From Micropterus salmoides (Eukaryota > Chordata > Actinopteri > Centrarchiformes > Centrarchidae), in assembly GCF_014851395.1 (NCBI RefSeq), contig NW_024040041.1:16002526-16066525 (forward strand): a stretch of 64,000 bases of DNA, in the 5' to 3' direction. The notes below the pieces were generated by a model, which saw only the letters and a list, made by a program, of their open reading frames with translations, did not search any database and was not told the origin of the DNA. Below are positions 35,622 through 46,138 of the stretch, one piece after another; position 1 is the first letter of the stretch; every line of letters begins with the position of its first letter. The translations under genes were made by a program, and so were the position numbers.

Positions 35622-36134
35622 TTTTCCAACGAAGGTTAAAATCAAGGGCAACTGGACTTGGTTGAAGATACTGGAAGACGTTTCCTCCCTCATCCAAAGG
35701 ACTTCTTCAGTTCTGACTGACTGGCAGGGAAACTCAGCTATTTCACCTCAGTGGGGTCGTTGGCCCGGGTCATCGATACCGCTGGTTCGTTAGTGTTCCT
35801 TGTTGCTGTGACGACAGTCGTTACAGTCGTTAAGACTACCTGTGGCCAAGACTGAACGACCATCGTTGGTATCTTCACCTGAGGCCAATAGGTTACGTTT
35901 GTTGATTTTCCTGGGAAGTGATGAAAGGACAGCATTGTAAGTGGGGGATAAGTGGTGGCGTAGACCCCCTCCCCTGTTCAATGACGGCTTCTCAACCCTG
36001 GTGTAGATGGCTTCCTTGACACCTCTTTCAAACCATCCATCTTCTCTGTCTAAAATGTGCACCCTGGCCAACGACCCCACTGAGGTTGTACACATCCAGG
36101 TTGTGGATAGTGCATATGCAGTGGAGGGATACAT
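35622..36134 (-). mobile_element. Penelope-like 3' fragment with GIY-YIG-type end
   Basis: The minus strand frame contains HILDREDGWFERGVKEAIYT, then KPSLNRGGGLRHHLSPTYN and AVLSSLPRK. The E-x(n)-R-x3-EA...LN pattern fits the C-terminal part of a GIY-YIG nuclease, the endonuclease of Penelope-like retroelements. The following 3' region (35622-35811) is the same sequence as the insert at 18.27 kb. A stretch including AACGACCCCACTGAGGTTGT occurs twice, at about 35745 and 36068. The reverse transcriptase part is absent. Confidence 0.6.
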
Positions 36135-36222
36135 TTAGCCAGAGTCAGGATGCCGTTGTGCCAATTTACTGTGTGTTTACTGTGTGTGCGGTCCACTCCC
36201 CATCTCCCCAGAGTTCTTTTAA

Positions 36223-36300
36223 GTCACGTGATTGGCTATAACTTGAAACTGAAACTTAAAACTGATAAAAGAAAGTGAAAGCAGGAGGAGAACCAATAAA
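36223..36300 (+). promoter_or_regulatory. Interferon-response promoter of IFI44-like copy C
   Basis: GAAACTGAAACTT at 36245-36257 fits the ISRE consensus GAAANNGAAACT without mismatch. GAAAGTGAAAGC at 36271-36282 is a second IRF-type site. A CACGTG E-box lies at 36225-36230, an ATTGG (inverted CCAAT) at about 36231 and a CCAAT at about 36293, followed by an A/T-rich aataaaaa. A spliced leader exon ends at 36357 (aaacaaag before gtaaga). Confidence 0.8.
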
Positions 36301-37146
36301 AACAGTTGTCCCTCTCAACATTACACAATCACTCTGTCCAGAGCCACATAAACAAAGGTAAGAATTTTCTATTATGTCTGTCCTTAGAAATGAAAATGCT
36401 ATTGTGATGCCAAAATGCTGTTTGTTTATATGGTGTAATGACTAGTGTGTTCAATGAATAAAACCAAATAATTTCAGTTAAAAAGTAAATCCTCTAAAGA
36501 ATGTAAATTCTCATGTGCTTTTGTTATTATTCTACTCTGAAAGATGTAGCCTAAATGTTCTGTGGAGCTAACACCATAAAATTAAAAGAAATTAAACCTT
36601 ATTTCTTCCAAGAAACTGTTTTTATACAGTTGAGTCTTCACATGCCAGTCGGTGATGTTTCCAGTCAGCTTTCTACTGATATTTTATACCTCAGTAAAAG
36701 TTGACAAGAATTTGGCACAGGAAATTTGCCTAAAGTTTTCTTAAGAAATACAACTATTTCTGAGCTTTCTTCACCAGCATGGAGATGTGAGATGTCAACT
36801 TCTCTGTGATGCTGAATTCCAGGAACCTAAAAATGTTCATCTACGCCATCTTAGTTCCACTAATGTGGACAGGAGTGTGTGTTTTTATCTTTTTCCTAAA
36901 ATCAGCTCCTGTGTTTTGCTGACGCTGAGTAGTAGTTCTCTGTGCAACACTCAGCCAGACTATGTCAGGTTTCTGGCTTGAACCCAAAGCAGATGCAGCA
37001 GGATAGTTTTAAGAGATGTATTTGAACTATGAACAGAATGAAAGTGAGTGGGGCAAAGGTGGGAAATTAAAGTCCTGGGTCTGAGCATGCTAGGCAGTCC
37101 AGTGGTTTCAAATCTGAGAGGTTGAGAGCTTTCTGGCAGGTTGAGT

Positions 37147-37410
37147 TTATGGTACAGGTTCTGCAGTTTTTTCTGCTAAGGATACTGACAATGGCCAGTC
37201 CTCTGGAGGTGGAGTAGACTTTACAGCTGACTCTTTGTTGAGGAGATCAAAGCGAGCATAAAAGGTGTTAAGCTCATCTGGCAATGTGGCCTCACACACT
37301 GCTGATGCAGATGTTTTTGACCGCCTGCCACATATCTTTGGTTTTGTCAGTGCTGAGGTCTTCTTCCAGTCTGTGCTAGTGTCCTGGACAGAGCTGTCAC
37401 TTTTCTCCAC
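37147..37410 (-). mobile_element. LINE fragment in the first intron of IFI44-like copy C
   Basis: The minus strand encodes LPDELNTFYARFDLLNKESA, then PPPEDWPLSVSLAE. The LNTFYARF block followed by Pro-rich spacing stands just before the reverse transcriptase domain in many fish non-LTR elements. Only this part is present. Confidence 0.7.
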
Positions 37411-38330
37411 TCATCTAGACTTTCGGGTTGGGGATTGATTTTATTATCTTAGTGATCATCACATCATCAACACATTTGCAGATGTATGTCAGTGATTATG
37501 TATATTATACCAGTCTGTACATTCAAAACAGTATACTCCTCGATTCCACTGAAAAAGATGCAAAATCTGTTTTGTCTTAATTTTGGTCTTGGAAAAATAC
37601 ATAAAGAAGATACAATTTCACTGTTGCATCATCAGTTGTACAACTGATATTAAAATATGCAAAGGTATTATGTTGTCATTGCAAGCTTACAATGTAATAA
37701 TACAGTATATTTGCAATATACTTCATTAATTTGATCATGGGAAATGATCTTATTATATTTTGCAATAGTTGTTCAACATAAACTTTTAAGGACAGGTTAA
37801 AGATTGACAATTAGATAAGATATTCCAATTCTGTTGACATTTGATATTAGAGTAGGCAAAATATGTGGTGGAAAGTCACCAAGTCTCAGAGATAAATACC
37901 ATACTTTTTAGTCCACTACATTTATCTGACAGCTATAGATACTTTAACTTTAAAATTAAGATTTTACACAAAAAATTAGCTAGCTCCAACATCAACAATG
38001 CTAAAAAGTTTATTTTAATCTTATGTCATATAAATAAATATCAGTGATGTGCCCTTTTTTTCATAACAAATACTTTCACTTTTGACTGCAGTCACATTCA
38101 CAGAAATATCTAATAATATGCACTGTCTTTGCCACTTTAAACTGAATAAATAAAATGCTTTATGTGGTTTTTGCTGATCTTTGAGATTATTTTGATGATT
38201 GCAGAACTTGTACTTCTTATGGGATATTTTGCATCATTGTATTGGTACATTTACTAAGCAAATGATCTTACTAATAATTCCACCACTGTAAATTCATGCA
38301 TATTTACATGCAATTTCTTACTTCACAGCT

Positions 38331-40398
38331 ATGGGAGGAGGTATGTCTTGACCTGTCAAACTTTCACCTTCTTGTAAAATGTCCTAAATATCTCAAAAGT
38401 CATTAACATTTTAACAATACTAACATTCACAGAAATAATGCATAATGTTGAAATACAGCTTTGTCTCACTGTATGACCACATTTGTAATCCACAGCACTT
38501 TTTAGTAAGCCATGGAGGACCATGCCGCAGTGAGTATGAGTAAACATAAAGTCAGTGTGGTTGAGCCCTTGGTCTGTGCTTCTTAACACATAACTCAAAT
38601 GTTTTGTTGTTGTGTTAGCTGGTTGGTGTGTGTGGCGACAGAGCATCAATAACAATGTACTTATTGTGCATACAACAATCAAATTCAAACAGTATTTTGT
38701 GTTTAATGTTTTTTCTTCAATAAACAGAAACAAGCAGGAAAATCTCGATTTTGTGAAATCTTACCAACCTCGAAACAAAGAAGTCGAACATCTCAGAATT
38801 CTGCTTCATGGACCAGTTGGTGCTGGCAAGTCCAGTTTCATCAACTCTGTTGAAAGTGTTTTACGAGGCAGAGTTACTGGTCGGGCTTTGACAGATGCAA
38901 TCTCTGGGAACAGCTTTACCAAAAAAGTATGAATAACTGTTGATTCTGGTGTGAGTACAATAGCATCTATGATTGCTGGTGTAACAATTGCGTATTTATC
39001 ATGGATTTGCTAAATTTATGCTAATAATTACACATTCTGCTTTATAGTACACAACTTACAAAATCCACAAAGATCCAGAGAATATTTACTCATTCATTTT
39101 CAATGACATCATGGGCTTTGAGAAAGACGACACAGAGAAAGCAAAAGAGAAAGACACCAAGGGGGGAGTGGAAGTGGAAGACGTCAAACTGGCCTTGAGC
39201 GGACATGTGACAGAAGGTTACAAGGTGCAATCTTTGCAACTCTGATAGTTTTTAAAGGGGCCGTGTGGAGTTTTCTTGCAAACAAACTGGTACTCAGCTA
39301 CACCCATTTTGTTAAATAATGTGATGAATTCATTCCTTCCTCATAAAACAATGTCAATTTCTCATAAAAGTTTGAATCCTGCATTGTTTACACCAGTGCT
39401 GCTGCAGCAAGCAGTCTTCTTCTTTCCTGACATGCATTGCTGCGTTTCTAGTGCATTACCACCACCTGTATATCTGTGAAATAGTGTGAAACCACTGGCA
39501 CAAATGTGTATCTTGTTACATGAGCATGCATGTGCATTCTTGTATGCACGAGACAATCACAATGGGGTCCCGTAAACAGGGAAAATGCGCAATAAAAACT
39601 CTGCAGGGTAACTTTAAAACATATTTTTATTACTTTGCATTAAACATGTTTTCACTGAAATTGTTTAGAAAATAACATTGACTGTATTACTGTTTTCTAG
39701 TTCATTCCTAAACATAAATTGAATCAGGGTGATCAAGGTTACAACTCATCTCCCACTCTGGATGACAGAGTTCACGTTCTGGTTTGTGTCATTCCTGCCA
39801 GCTCATTATCTATATTAAGTGATGAAGTTTTGAAGAAGATGAGAGAAGTCAGACTAGCAGCCAGTGAAATGGGTAAGAGCTGACAACACAATAGTTATTA
39901 CTCTGTGCGGACTAATAGTGCCATATTGGGTTTTATGAATTTAAATACCAGCAAAGAAAATGCTTAAAAAACTGATCAGGTTTCCATCTTGACAGGGATT
40001 CCCCAACTGGCTATTCTCACCAAAGTTGATGAAGCCTGCCCAGAGGTTAAAAAAAATATAAATAATGTCTATAAGAGCAAGTACCTGAAGGAACAGGTAT
40101 GATTCTATTAGTCTAGTGTTTTTTAGATTTGTAATTTTTATTTATTTGTAAGTTCAGTTTTCAATATATAAAATATTCTTTGGTGACCACTTCACAATTA
40201 CTGATCTTTATCTGAATGCTCTTACTTTTAAACTTAGGTTGACAAATTCAAATGCAGCTGGGAATTCCAGTGAACTGCATCTTTCTTGTGAAGAACTACG
40301 ATCAAGAAATTGTCACAAATGATGACATTAATTCGTTCATACTGAGTGCACTGAGACAGATGATTAGCTATGGAGAAGACTTCCTCAACAGCCTGTAG
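38331..40398 (+). CDS. ifi44l: IFI44-like copy C, interferon-induced GTPase-like protein; last exon out of frame
   Basis: The IFI44/IFI44L family is interferon-induced, cytoplasmic and GTPase-like. A noncoding leader exon ends at 36357. Coding exons: 38331-38340 (MGG), 38496-38529 (ALFSKPWRTMP), 38728-38926, 39048-39224, 39701-39872, 39996-40096 and 40238-40398. The P-loop is LLHGPVGAGKSSFINSVES; NDIMGFEK fills the G3 position and LTKVDEACPEV the TKxD position. Phases agree at every junction up to the last exon. There, 14 nt stand between the acceptor and the ATG at 40252, one short for the conserved end (MQLGIPVNCIFLVKNYDQE to LRQMISYGEDFLNSL, TAG 40396-40398). As written, translation stops at 40273 and lacks about 45 C-terminal residues. 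An assembly error, a polymorphism or real inactivation are all possible. The exon set, ISRE promoter and AATAAA argue that it is or was an active gene. Confidence 0.85.
39254..39619. repeat. MITE-like repeat in an intron of IFI44-like copy C
   Basis: The ends aaaggggccgtgtggagttt and aaactctgcagggtaacttt are imperfect inverted repeats flanked by TTTAA-like sequence. I recognise the layout from short repeats common in percomorph introns. No coding capacity. Confidence 0.5.
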
Positions 40399-40440
40399 AC
40401 CTACAAACTACTGAGGCAAACCTTGCATGATTAAGACATG

Positions 40441-40446
40441 AATAAA
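40441..40446 (+). terminator. Polyadenylation signal of IFI44-like copy C
   Basis: AATAAA stands 43 bases after the TAG at 40398, a normal distance for a short 3' untranslated region. Confidence 0.6.
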
Positions 40447-40480
40447 CTGAGATTCAAACAATAATCTTCTTGATAATTTT

Positions 40481-41194
40481 TAGTAACTTTCAGTATTGTG
40501 TAATTCATATAGTATGTACTAAAGCATGTGCTGCTTCATTACATCCTTATAATTTAGTTAGAAATGTCAATGTATCTTGTCATAAATGTCATGTATGCAA
40601 ATGAGGAGGCGTTACCGGTCATAGATAATGTTGCTTTGGTTGCAATTTTAATTCAGACAATATCCGATTATGGCAAGCTAAGTTAGCTCGTGTTACAGCA
40701 CCTTAGCATTAATGTTAAGTTAGCTAACTAACTTATATGAGTTAAAAGATAACAAAGCCCAATTTGGATATGTTTCTGTCTGTAAATTTTAGTAACTTTC
40801 AGTATTGTGTAATTCATATAGTATGTACTAAAGCATGTGTGGCTTCATTACATCCTTATATTTTAGTTAGAAATGTCAATGTATCTTGTCATAAATGTCA
40901 TGTATGCAAATGAGAAGGCGTTACCGGTCATAGATAATGTTGCTTTGGTTGCAAGTTTAATTCAGACAATATCCGATTATGGCAAGCTAAGTTAACACGT
41001 GTTACAGCACCTTAGCATTAATGTTAAGTTAGCTAACTAACTTATATGAGTTAAAAGATAACAAAGCCCAATTTGGATATGTTTCTGTCTGTAAATATTA
41101 GTAACTTTCAGTATTGTGTAATTCATATAGTATGTACTAAAGCATGTGCGGCTTCATTACATCCTTATATTTTAGTTAGAAATGTCAATGTATC
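40481..41194. repeat. 309-bp tandem repeat, about 2.3 copies
   Basis: Each unit begins tagtaactttcagtattgtg. Starts are at 40481, 40790 and 41099, a spacing of exactly 309 bp. The third copy breaks off near 41194. Units differ at few positions by eye (for example ctgctt, gtggctt and gcggctt). The unit contains cttagcattaatgttaagtt and tgtatgcaaatgagaaggcg. Confidence 0.9.
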
Positions 41195-42974
41195 TTATTG
41201 TTATTTTACTTTGATAAACAAAGAATGAATACTCTGTATCCAACCTGGATAGACAAATAAAATGAATGTTTGGAAAATCAAAGTATGTAACTGTGTGTAA
41301 ATAAATAACCTAATAACACCTATCAAAAGTAGTACAAGTTCAGGAGAAACGGTGACAGCGTCAAGCAGCCAAGGCTCATTGATACAAGTGGGGAGAGAAG
41401 GCTGTTCGGTCCGATCCAACAGACGAGTTAATGTATGTCAAATTGCTGAAAAAGTTAATGCCAGTTTTCATAGAAAGGTCCAGAAAACACAGTATATCAC
41501 AGTTTGTTGTGTTGTGAGAATGAGATAAATGTGAAAAAGAAAAGGACACTGGCAGCCTCTGGTTCTGGTTATTGGGGGGTCTTCATAGAAACAGTTTAAC
41601 TGCCTGACACACATACAGGGTATGCATTGATGTCACTTCCCTTCAGGAGCACGCTGGACTGAGTGGCAAAACATCTGTTACCATGGTGGCGTTTAGCAAA
41701 CCATGAGTAGAACAACTGATTATTTGCTCAAATTAAAGGCAGTCGGACTTGACAGTGATCCTTTCTGCTTACCAAAGAACCAGTTGTCCAGCTCTTTCCC
41801 ATTTTAGATGTGTTGTTTGTGTTTTAGCTGATTCAAGCTAACACTGCTGCTCGTCTTTCTGCCACTCAGTAAGCGTAACTGCGTACTGTGACGTCACGCG
41901 CATACCCTCTATACGAGCCATAGTAAAATGATTGGACTTTGATAATTGTTAACTGCTCACTTTACAAAAGTACAACCTTTTAAGTAAGAAAGATGTTTAA
42001 TTTGAGATACTGTCTTTATTTCTTTAATAATTCCTATATCTCTACATCTCTTGTGCCTGCCCTTATCGTTGCCTTAAGAGACCTTTGTCTGTGTATGGTT
42101 AGACATGTCTCAAAATAATGCTAGTTTCCAGTAAAGAGGAAGCTAAGGTCCACTCTTTTCTGTAAATTAAACCAAAAGGGAAAGTGTCCCTGATGACACA
42201 TTTGTATATCACACATGAGGGGAGGTGTGAAAAAAGATGTGATAAACGTTACATAATTTAAGTATAAATGTTTAGTAAACTTTAAGTCTTCTGTAAGGTC
42301 GTCTCATGTATGCATTCCCTGATGACATCAAGATAATAATTTTAATCAGGAAAGAAGGCACTATTTGCCTATACATCAGTAGCCATTGTGAAAATGAAGG
42401 TAACCTCATTTTGAGATTAAAAGAACAGAAGTAAGGTTTTCCTTTGTAAAAAAAATAGTGACAACCGGTGTTTGATGTCTTTTCTGCATTTTGGGTGTGA
42501 ATTCATTTGTGTGATGCATTTAAGATGTATAAGAGAAGAAATGCTCATTCTGTCTTTTGTTTAAATTGAAACCTACTATATATCTGGTCTATATGCATTG
42601 GAAATTAGACAAGGTTACACAATCATAGTTTATTGAATCTACATGATATGTGTTATTATTTTACTTGATATTTTATTGTTAATTTGTGACTAGAGCAAAG
42701 GGTGCTGCAACTACAGGCAGGAAGTGTACGCTAAAAGGAAGGATATGGGGTGAGAATGTAAGAACCAATCAATAAGATGACTAAGTTCTGGCAGCAATTA
42801 AAGTATGTAAAAGGGGTGAGGTCTTTCCTGCCGATCATTATTTAAGTTGCTAATCCTAGAGCTGAGGAAATAATTAAGAAGAAGGGGCGAAAGAGAAGAA
42901 AAAGGGGGAAGTTTTGGGAGCTTCAGCTTTAGCATTTTTTTTAAATAAACAAGTTTCTCTTTGGGTGAACACCT
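41195..42974. other. No gene recognised
   Basis: I find no exon, RNA gene or recognised repeat between the tandem array and the second N gap. Confidence 0.45.
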
Positions 42975-43474
42975 NNNNNNNNNNNNNNNNNNNNNNNNNN
43001 NNNNNNNNNNNNNNNNNNNNNNNNNNNNNNNNNNNNNNNNNNNNNNNNNNNNNNNNNNNNNNNNNNNNNNNNNNNNNNNNNNNNNNNNNNNNNNNNNNNN
43101 NNNNNNNNNNNNNNNNNNNNNNNNNNNNNNNNNNNNNNNNNNNNNNNNNNNNNNNNNNNNNNNNNNNNNNNNNNNNNNNNNNNNNNNNNNNNNNNNNNNN
43201 NNNNNNNNNNNNNNNNNNNNNNNNNNNNNNNNNNNNNNNNNNNNNNNNNNNNNNNNNNNNNNNNNNNNNNNNNNNNNNNNNNNNNNNNNNNNNNNNNNNN
43301 NNNNNNNNNNNNNNNNNNNNNNNNNNNNNNNNNNNNNNNNNNNNNNNNNNNNNNNNNNNNNNNNNNNNNNNNNNNNNNNNNNNNNNNNNNNNNNNNNNNN
43401 NNNNNNNNNNNNNNNNNNNNNNNNNNNNNNNNNNNNNNNNNNNNNNNNNNNNNNNNNNNNNNNNNNNNNNNNNN
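42975..43474. other. Assembly gap, exactly 500 N
   Basis: There are 500 consecutive N, the same length as the first gap, so its size is probably a placeholder. Confidence 0.99.
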
Positions 43475-44779
43475 TTCTCATGAGTCAGACTGAGTGTAGG
43501 TTAAGGCACAGGAAACCATAGGGGTAGGGTGACAGGAAAAAGATGTTGATGGTAGCAGCATGGTTAACATTCTTTGCCGTGAAAAAAAACCCATCTGTTC
43601 ATCAAAAAAAAAAAAAAAAAAAAAAAAAAAATTCTCTTAAATGGTCTGAGTTGCAGGGTTTAGTTATACTTCATAGGACTTCATGCATGTGTTAAATGTG
43701 ATTTGACTGAAACCGAGACTGATCAATGACATGAGGCATTGTATAGGTCAACAAGAACACTTTGTTCTGAGCAAACACACATCCCTCTCCTTCTCTTTTT
43801 GTTCAGTTCTGTATTCATTATTACCTCTCTGGTCATACTGGCCAACATTGAACAAACATTGGTATACTGTTATGTTAACACCCACCCAGTCACATGGAAT
43901 AATCGTAGGAAGATGGGGGAGGGGGCATCATTAAGTGGACTGCATTCTGGGCTTGTCTCTTTTACATAGTGCTACAGGAAGTGCAGACAAACCCTCCTCT
44001 ATTAGATTTACAATTTTCTGTGCAGTTGTTTATTAATCTGTCCTCACTGTCTTTCTTTCATCTGTATTCTTTTGGTTTTACGGTTTCTTCCTGCCTCATT
44101 CAGGACCAGACGGCTCTAGGAGAAAGGGTGCTTAACTCTCTTTTTTTTTATGGAAAGTCACAGGTAGGTAAATCATATTTTACACATTTATACTTATACA
44201 ATAATCAGTTTCTGTAGCCATTCTTCTAAAGTTATCAGTATGTCTGTTTATCCAAGCCTTATCCAGCTGCATTGTCCGAACAAAAGAAGGCGAGGCTCAA
44301 GTGGTGAATTAAACTGCTTCATCAGTGTATGTGGCTCATATTACTCTTCTTGATTTATGATGGATTTATGATGCGACACAGGAAGGCTCGCAAAGACTGA
44401 CAAGCCCTGTTCACAGTGACTAACAGGCTGACCAGCATGCACTTTGTAATATATTATCAATATACTGCACTAATCTACTGATTTAGTGCATGACAAAACT
44501 AAGTATGACCCAGCTGAAAATGGCTGTTAAGGAGCTGTACAGTTACAGGGCAACATTATCAGAGCAAAGCTTCTTTAAACATAAACTGTTTTGCGTCGTG
44601 CCTCTCCCACTAGGCAAATGAAAATTGCTGCTGTTCACTGCATCTGACTGTGTTGGACCAAGAGCTACTGTAGTAATACTATAGTTTGGCATTTCTTTAA
44701 ATGTAAACTTGGTGGAAAGTTGGTACATTTGCTTAGTACTAGTAGCTCTTAACAGTAGTTAAGTACAATTTTGTTTTCC
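43475..44779. other. No gene recognised; poly(A) run at 43602-43630
   Basis: A run of about 29 A lies at 43602-43630. Frames at 43.7-44.2 kb show no family signature. An untranslated leader exon of the LITAF gene could lie in this region, but I cannot place one. Confidence 0.4.
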
Positions 44780-44945
44780 AGGTTTCTGCCTGTTAAAAAG
44801 GATTTTTTTTTTCTTGCCACTGTCACCAAGTGTGGAAATTGTTGGGTCTGTAAATATAGAGTGCGGCCTATACCTACTCTATATGAAAAGTGCCCTGAGA
44901 TAACTTCTATAATGATTTGGTGCTATATAAATAAAACAGAATTAA
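44780..44945 (+). repeat. L2-type LINE 3' tail
   Basis: It runs from ccaggtttctgcctgttaaa through gatttggtgctatataaata to ttaaattgaa. It matches the 3' region of the LINE ending at 33846 but has more substitutions and a shorter body. Confidence 0.75.
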
Positions 44946-45149
44946 ATTGAAATTTTGAGGTATTTGTAATTCACTATTATAGTATTTATTATATACTATT
45001 TCCATTTTATGTCACAATGTGACAGTGTAAAAGGGGTCGATCGTAGTGATGAACCTACAGATAAATATTACCTGAATCGGCTTTACAGAGCTTTATAGTA
45101 AGTTGAGATATGTGTTTAGCTGTCTCTCTCTTCTCTCATAGCATATTTT

Positions 45150-45370
45150 GTGGCTGCAGCAGGCGACTGTTTTCTGCGCGAAAGCTCTAAAACCCACTGT
45201 ACACCTGCTCAGCACCAAAAACCAGACTAACCACCAGTTAGCAACTAGTTAGGGAACCTCGTGGAGCATTTTTGCTGCTGAAGAGCCAGATATTTACCTC
45301 AGCAGTTAGTAGAGACCAAAACAGGGCTAAAAGAGAGTGAATGTTGAACTTACGTTCATCAGGTGACCAC
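45150..45370. repeat. Probable interspersed repeat
   Basis: Strings such as gaagagccagatatttacct, gtagagaccaaaacagggct and aaaagagagtgaatgttgaa are familiar from a dispersed repeat in percomorph fish. I could not find its ends or assign a class. Confidence 0.4.
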
Positions 45371-45978
45371 AAACATGACTCCATATGAATGAAATGCTGC
45401 TCTGTAATTGCTGATTGTGTAAATAAGTGTTTTTTAACAAGTTTGCCATATCAACAACTGATAGCATATCAGTGTTGTCATTACAGTTTGTTTCAGCTGC
45501 CCCCAGGTGATCAACCAAGTCAGTTATTGCAAGTTTAAGGAAAGGATCTGAATAGTTCCTGCACCATTGGTTTTCTCAGATCATTATCCTGACTGAGCTA
45601 GCAAAAATTAGTTTTGGCATGGTGGCACTCAAAGAAAACCTAGCATTTCAAACATGTTGCTGTGCTAGAAAAAACAAATGTTATTGTGTCAACATTAATT
45701 TGCCTACAGCTGACATGAATGCATTAGAGTTGTGAGGACTGCAAAGAGGATGTGGAACATGTTGTTAGAGAGTAAAAAACATCAGTTGTTTCTACCAGAG
45801 AAGTCAAACTATACAACTGTACACTTTCTCCTGCTGCTGTTTACATGATATCAATAAATCTGAGCTGAGTGCAATTTCTTAAAACATTTTGTAGATGAAA
45901 ATGCTCATGAGGGGCCTACATCCACATTTGATAAAATGTTTTTTTTTTTTACTAAATTTCTTAGATAACCAAACCATG

Positions 45979-45979
45979 C

Positions 45980-46010
<31 letters not shown>

Positions 46011-46035
46011 TATCTATCTATCTATCTATCTATCT
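45979..46035. repeat. Compound (TCAA)n-(TCTA)n microsatellite
   Basis: About seven TCAA/AATC units are followed by about seven TCTA units, about 100 bp before the first LITAF coding exon. Confidence 0.95.
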
Positions 46036-46138
46036 GTATAAACTATACTTTCTTTCTTTTCTTTAATTATCTTAAAAGCCAGTTGATCAACTTAAAAATT
46101 TTATATACATTTCTCATATTCAGTAAAGCTCTCTGAGA

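Noticed and set aside
42798..43521. Long open frames on both strands at 42.8-43.5 kb
   Set aside because: They run through the second 500-N gap; the flanks have no signature.
45979..46035. CRISPR-like regular array
   Set aside because: These are simple tetranucleotide units without spacers in a vertebrate sequence.
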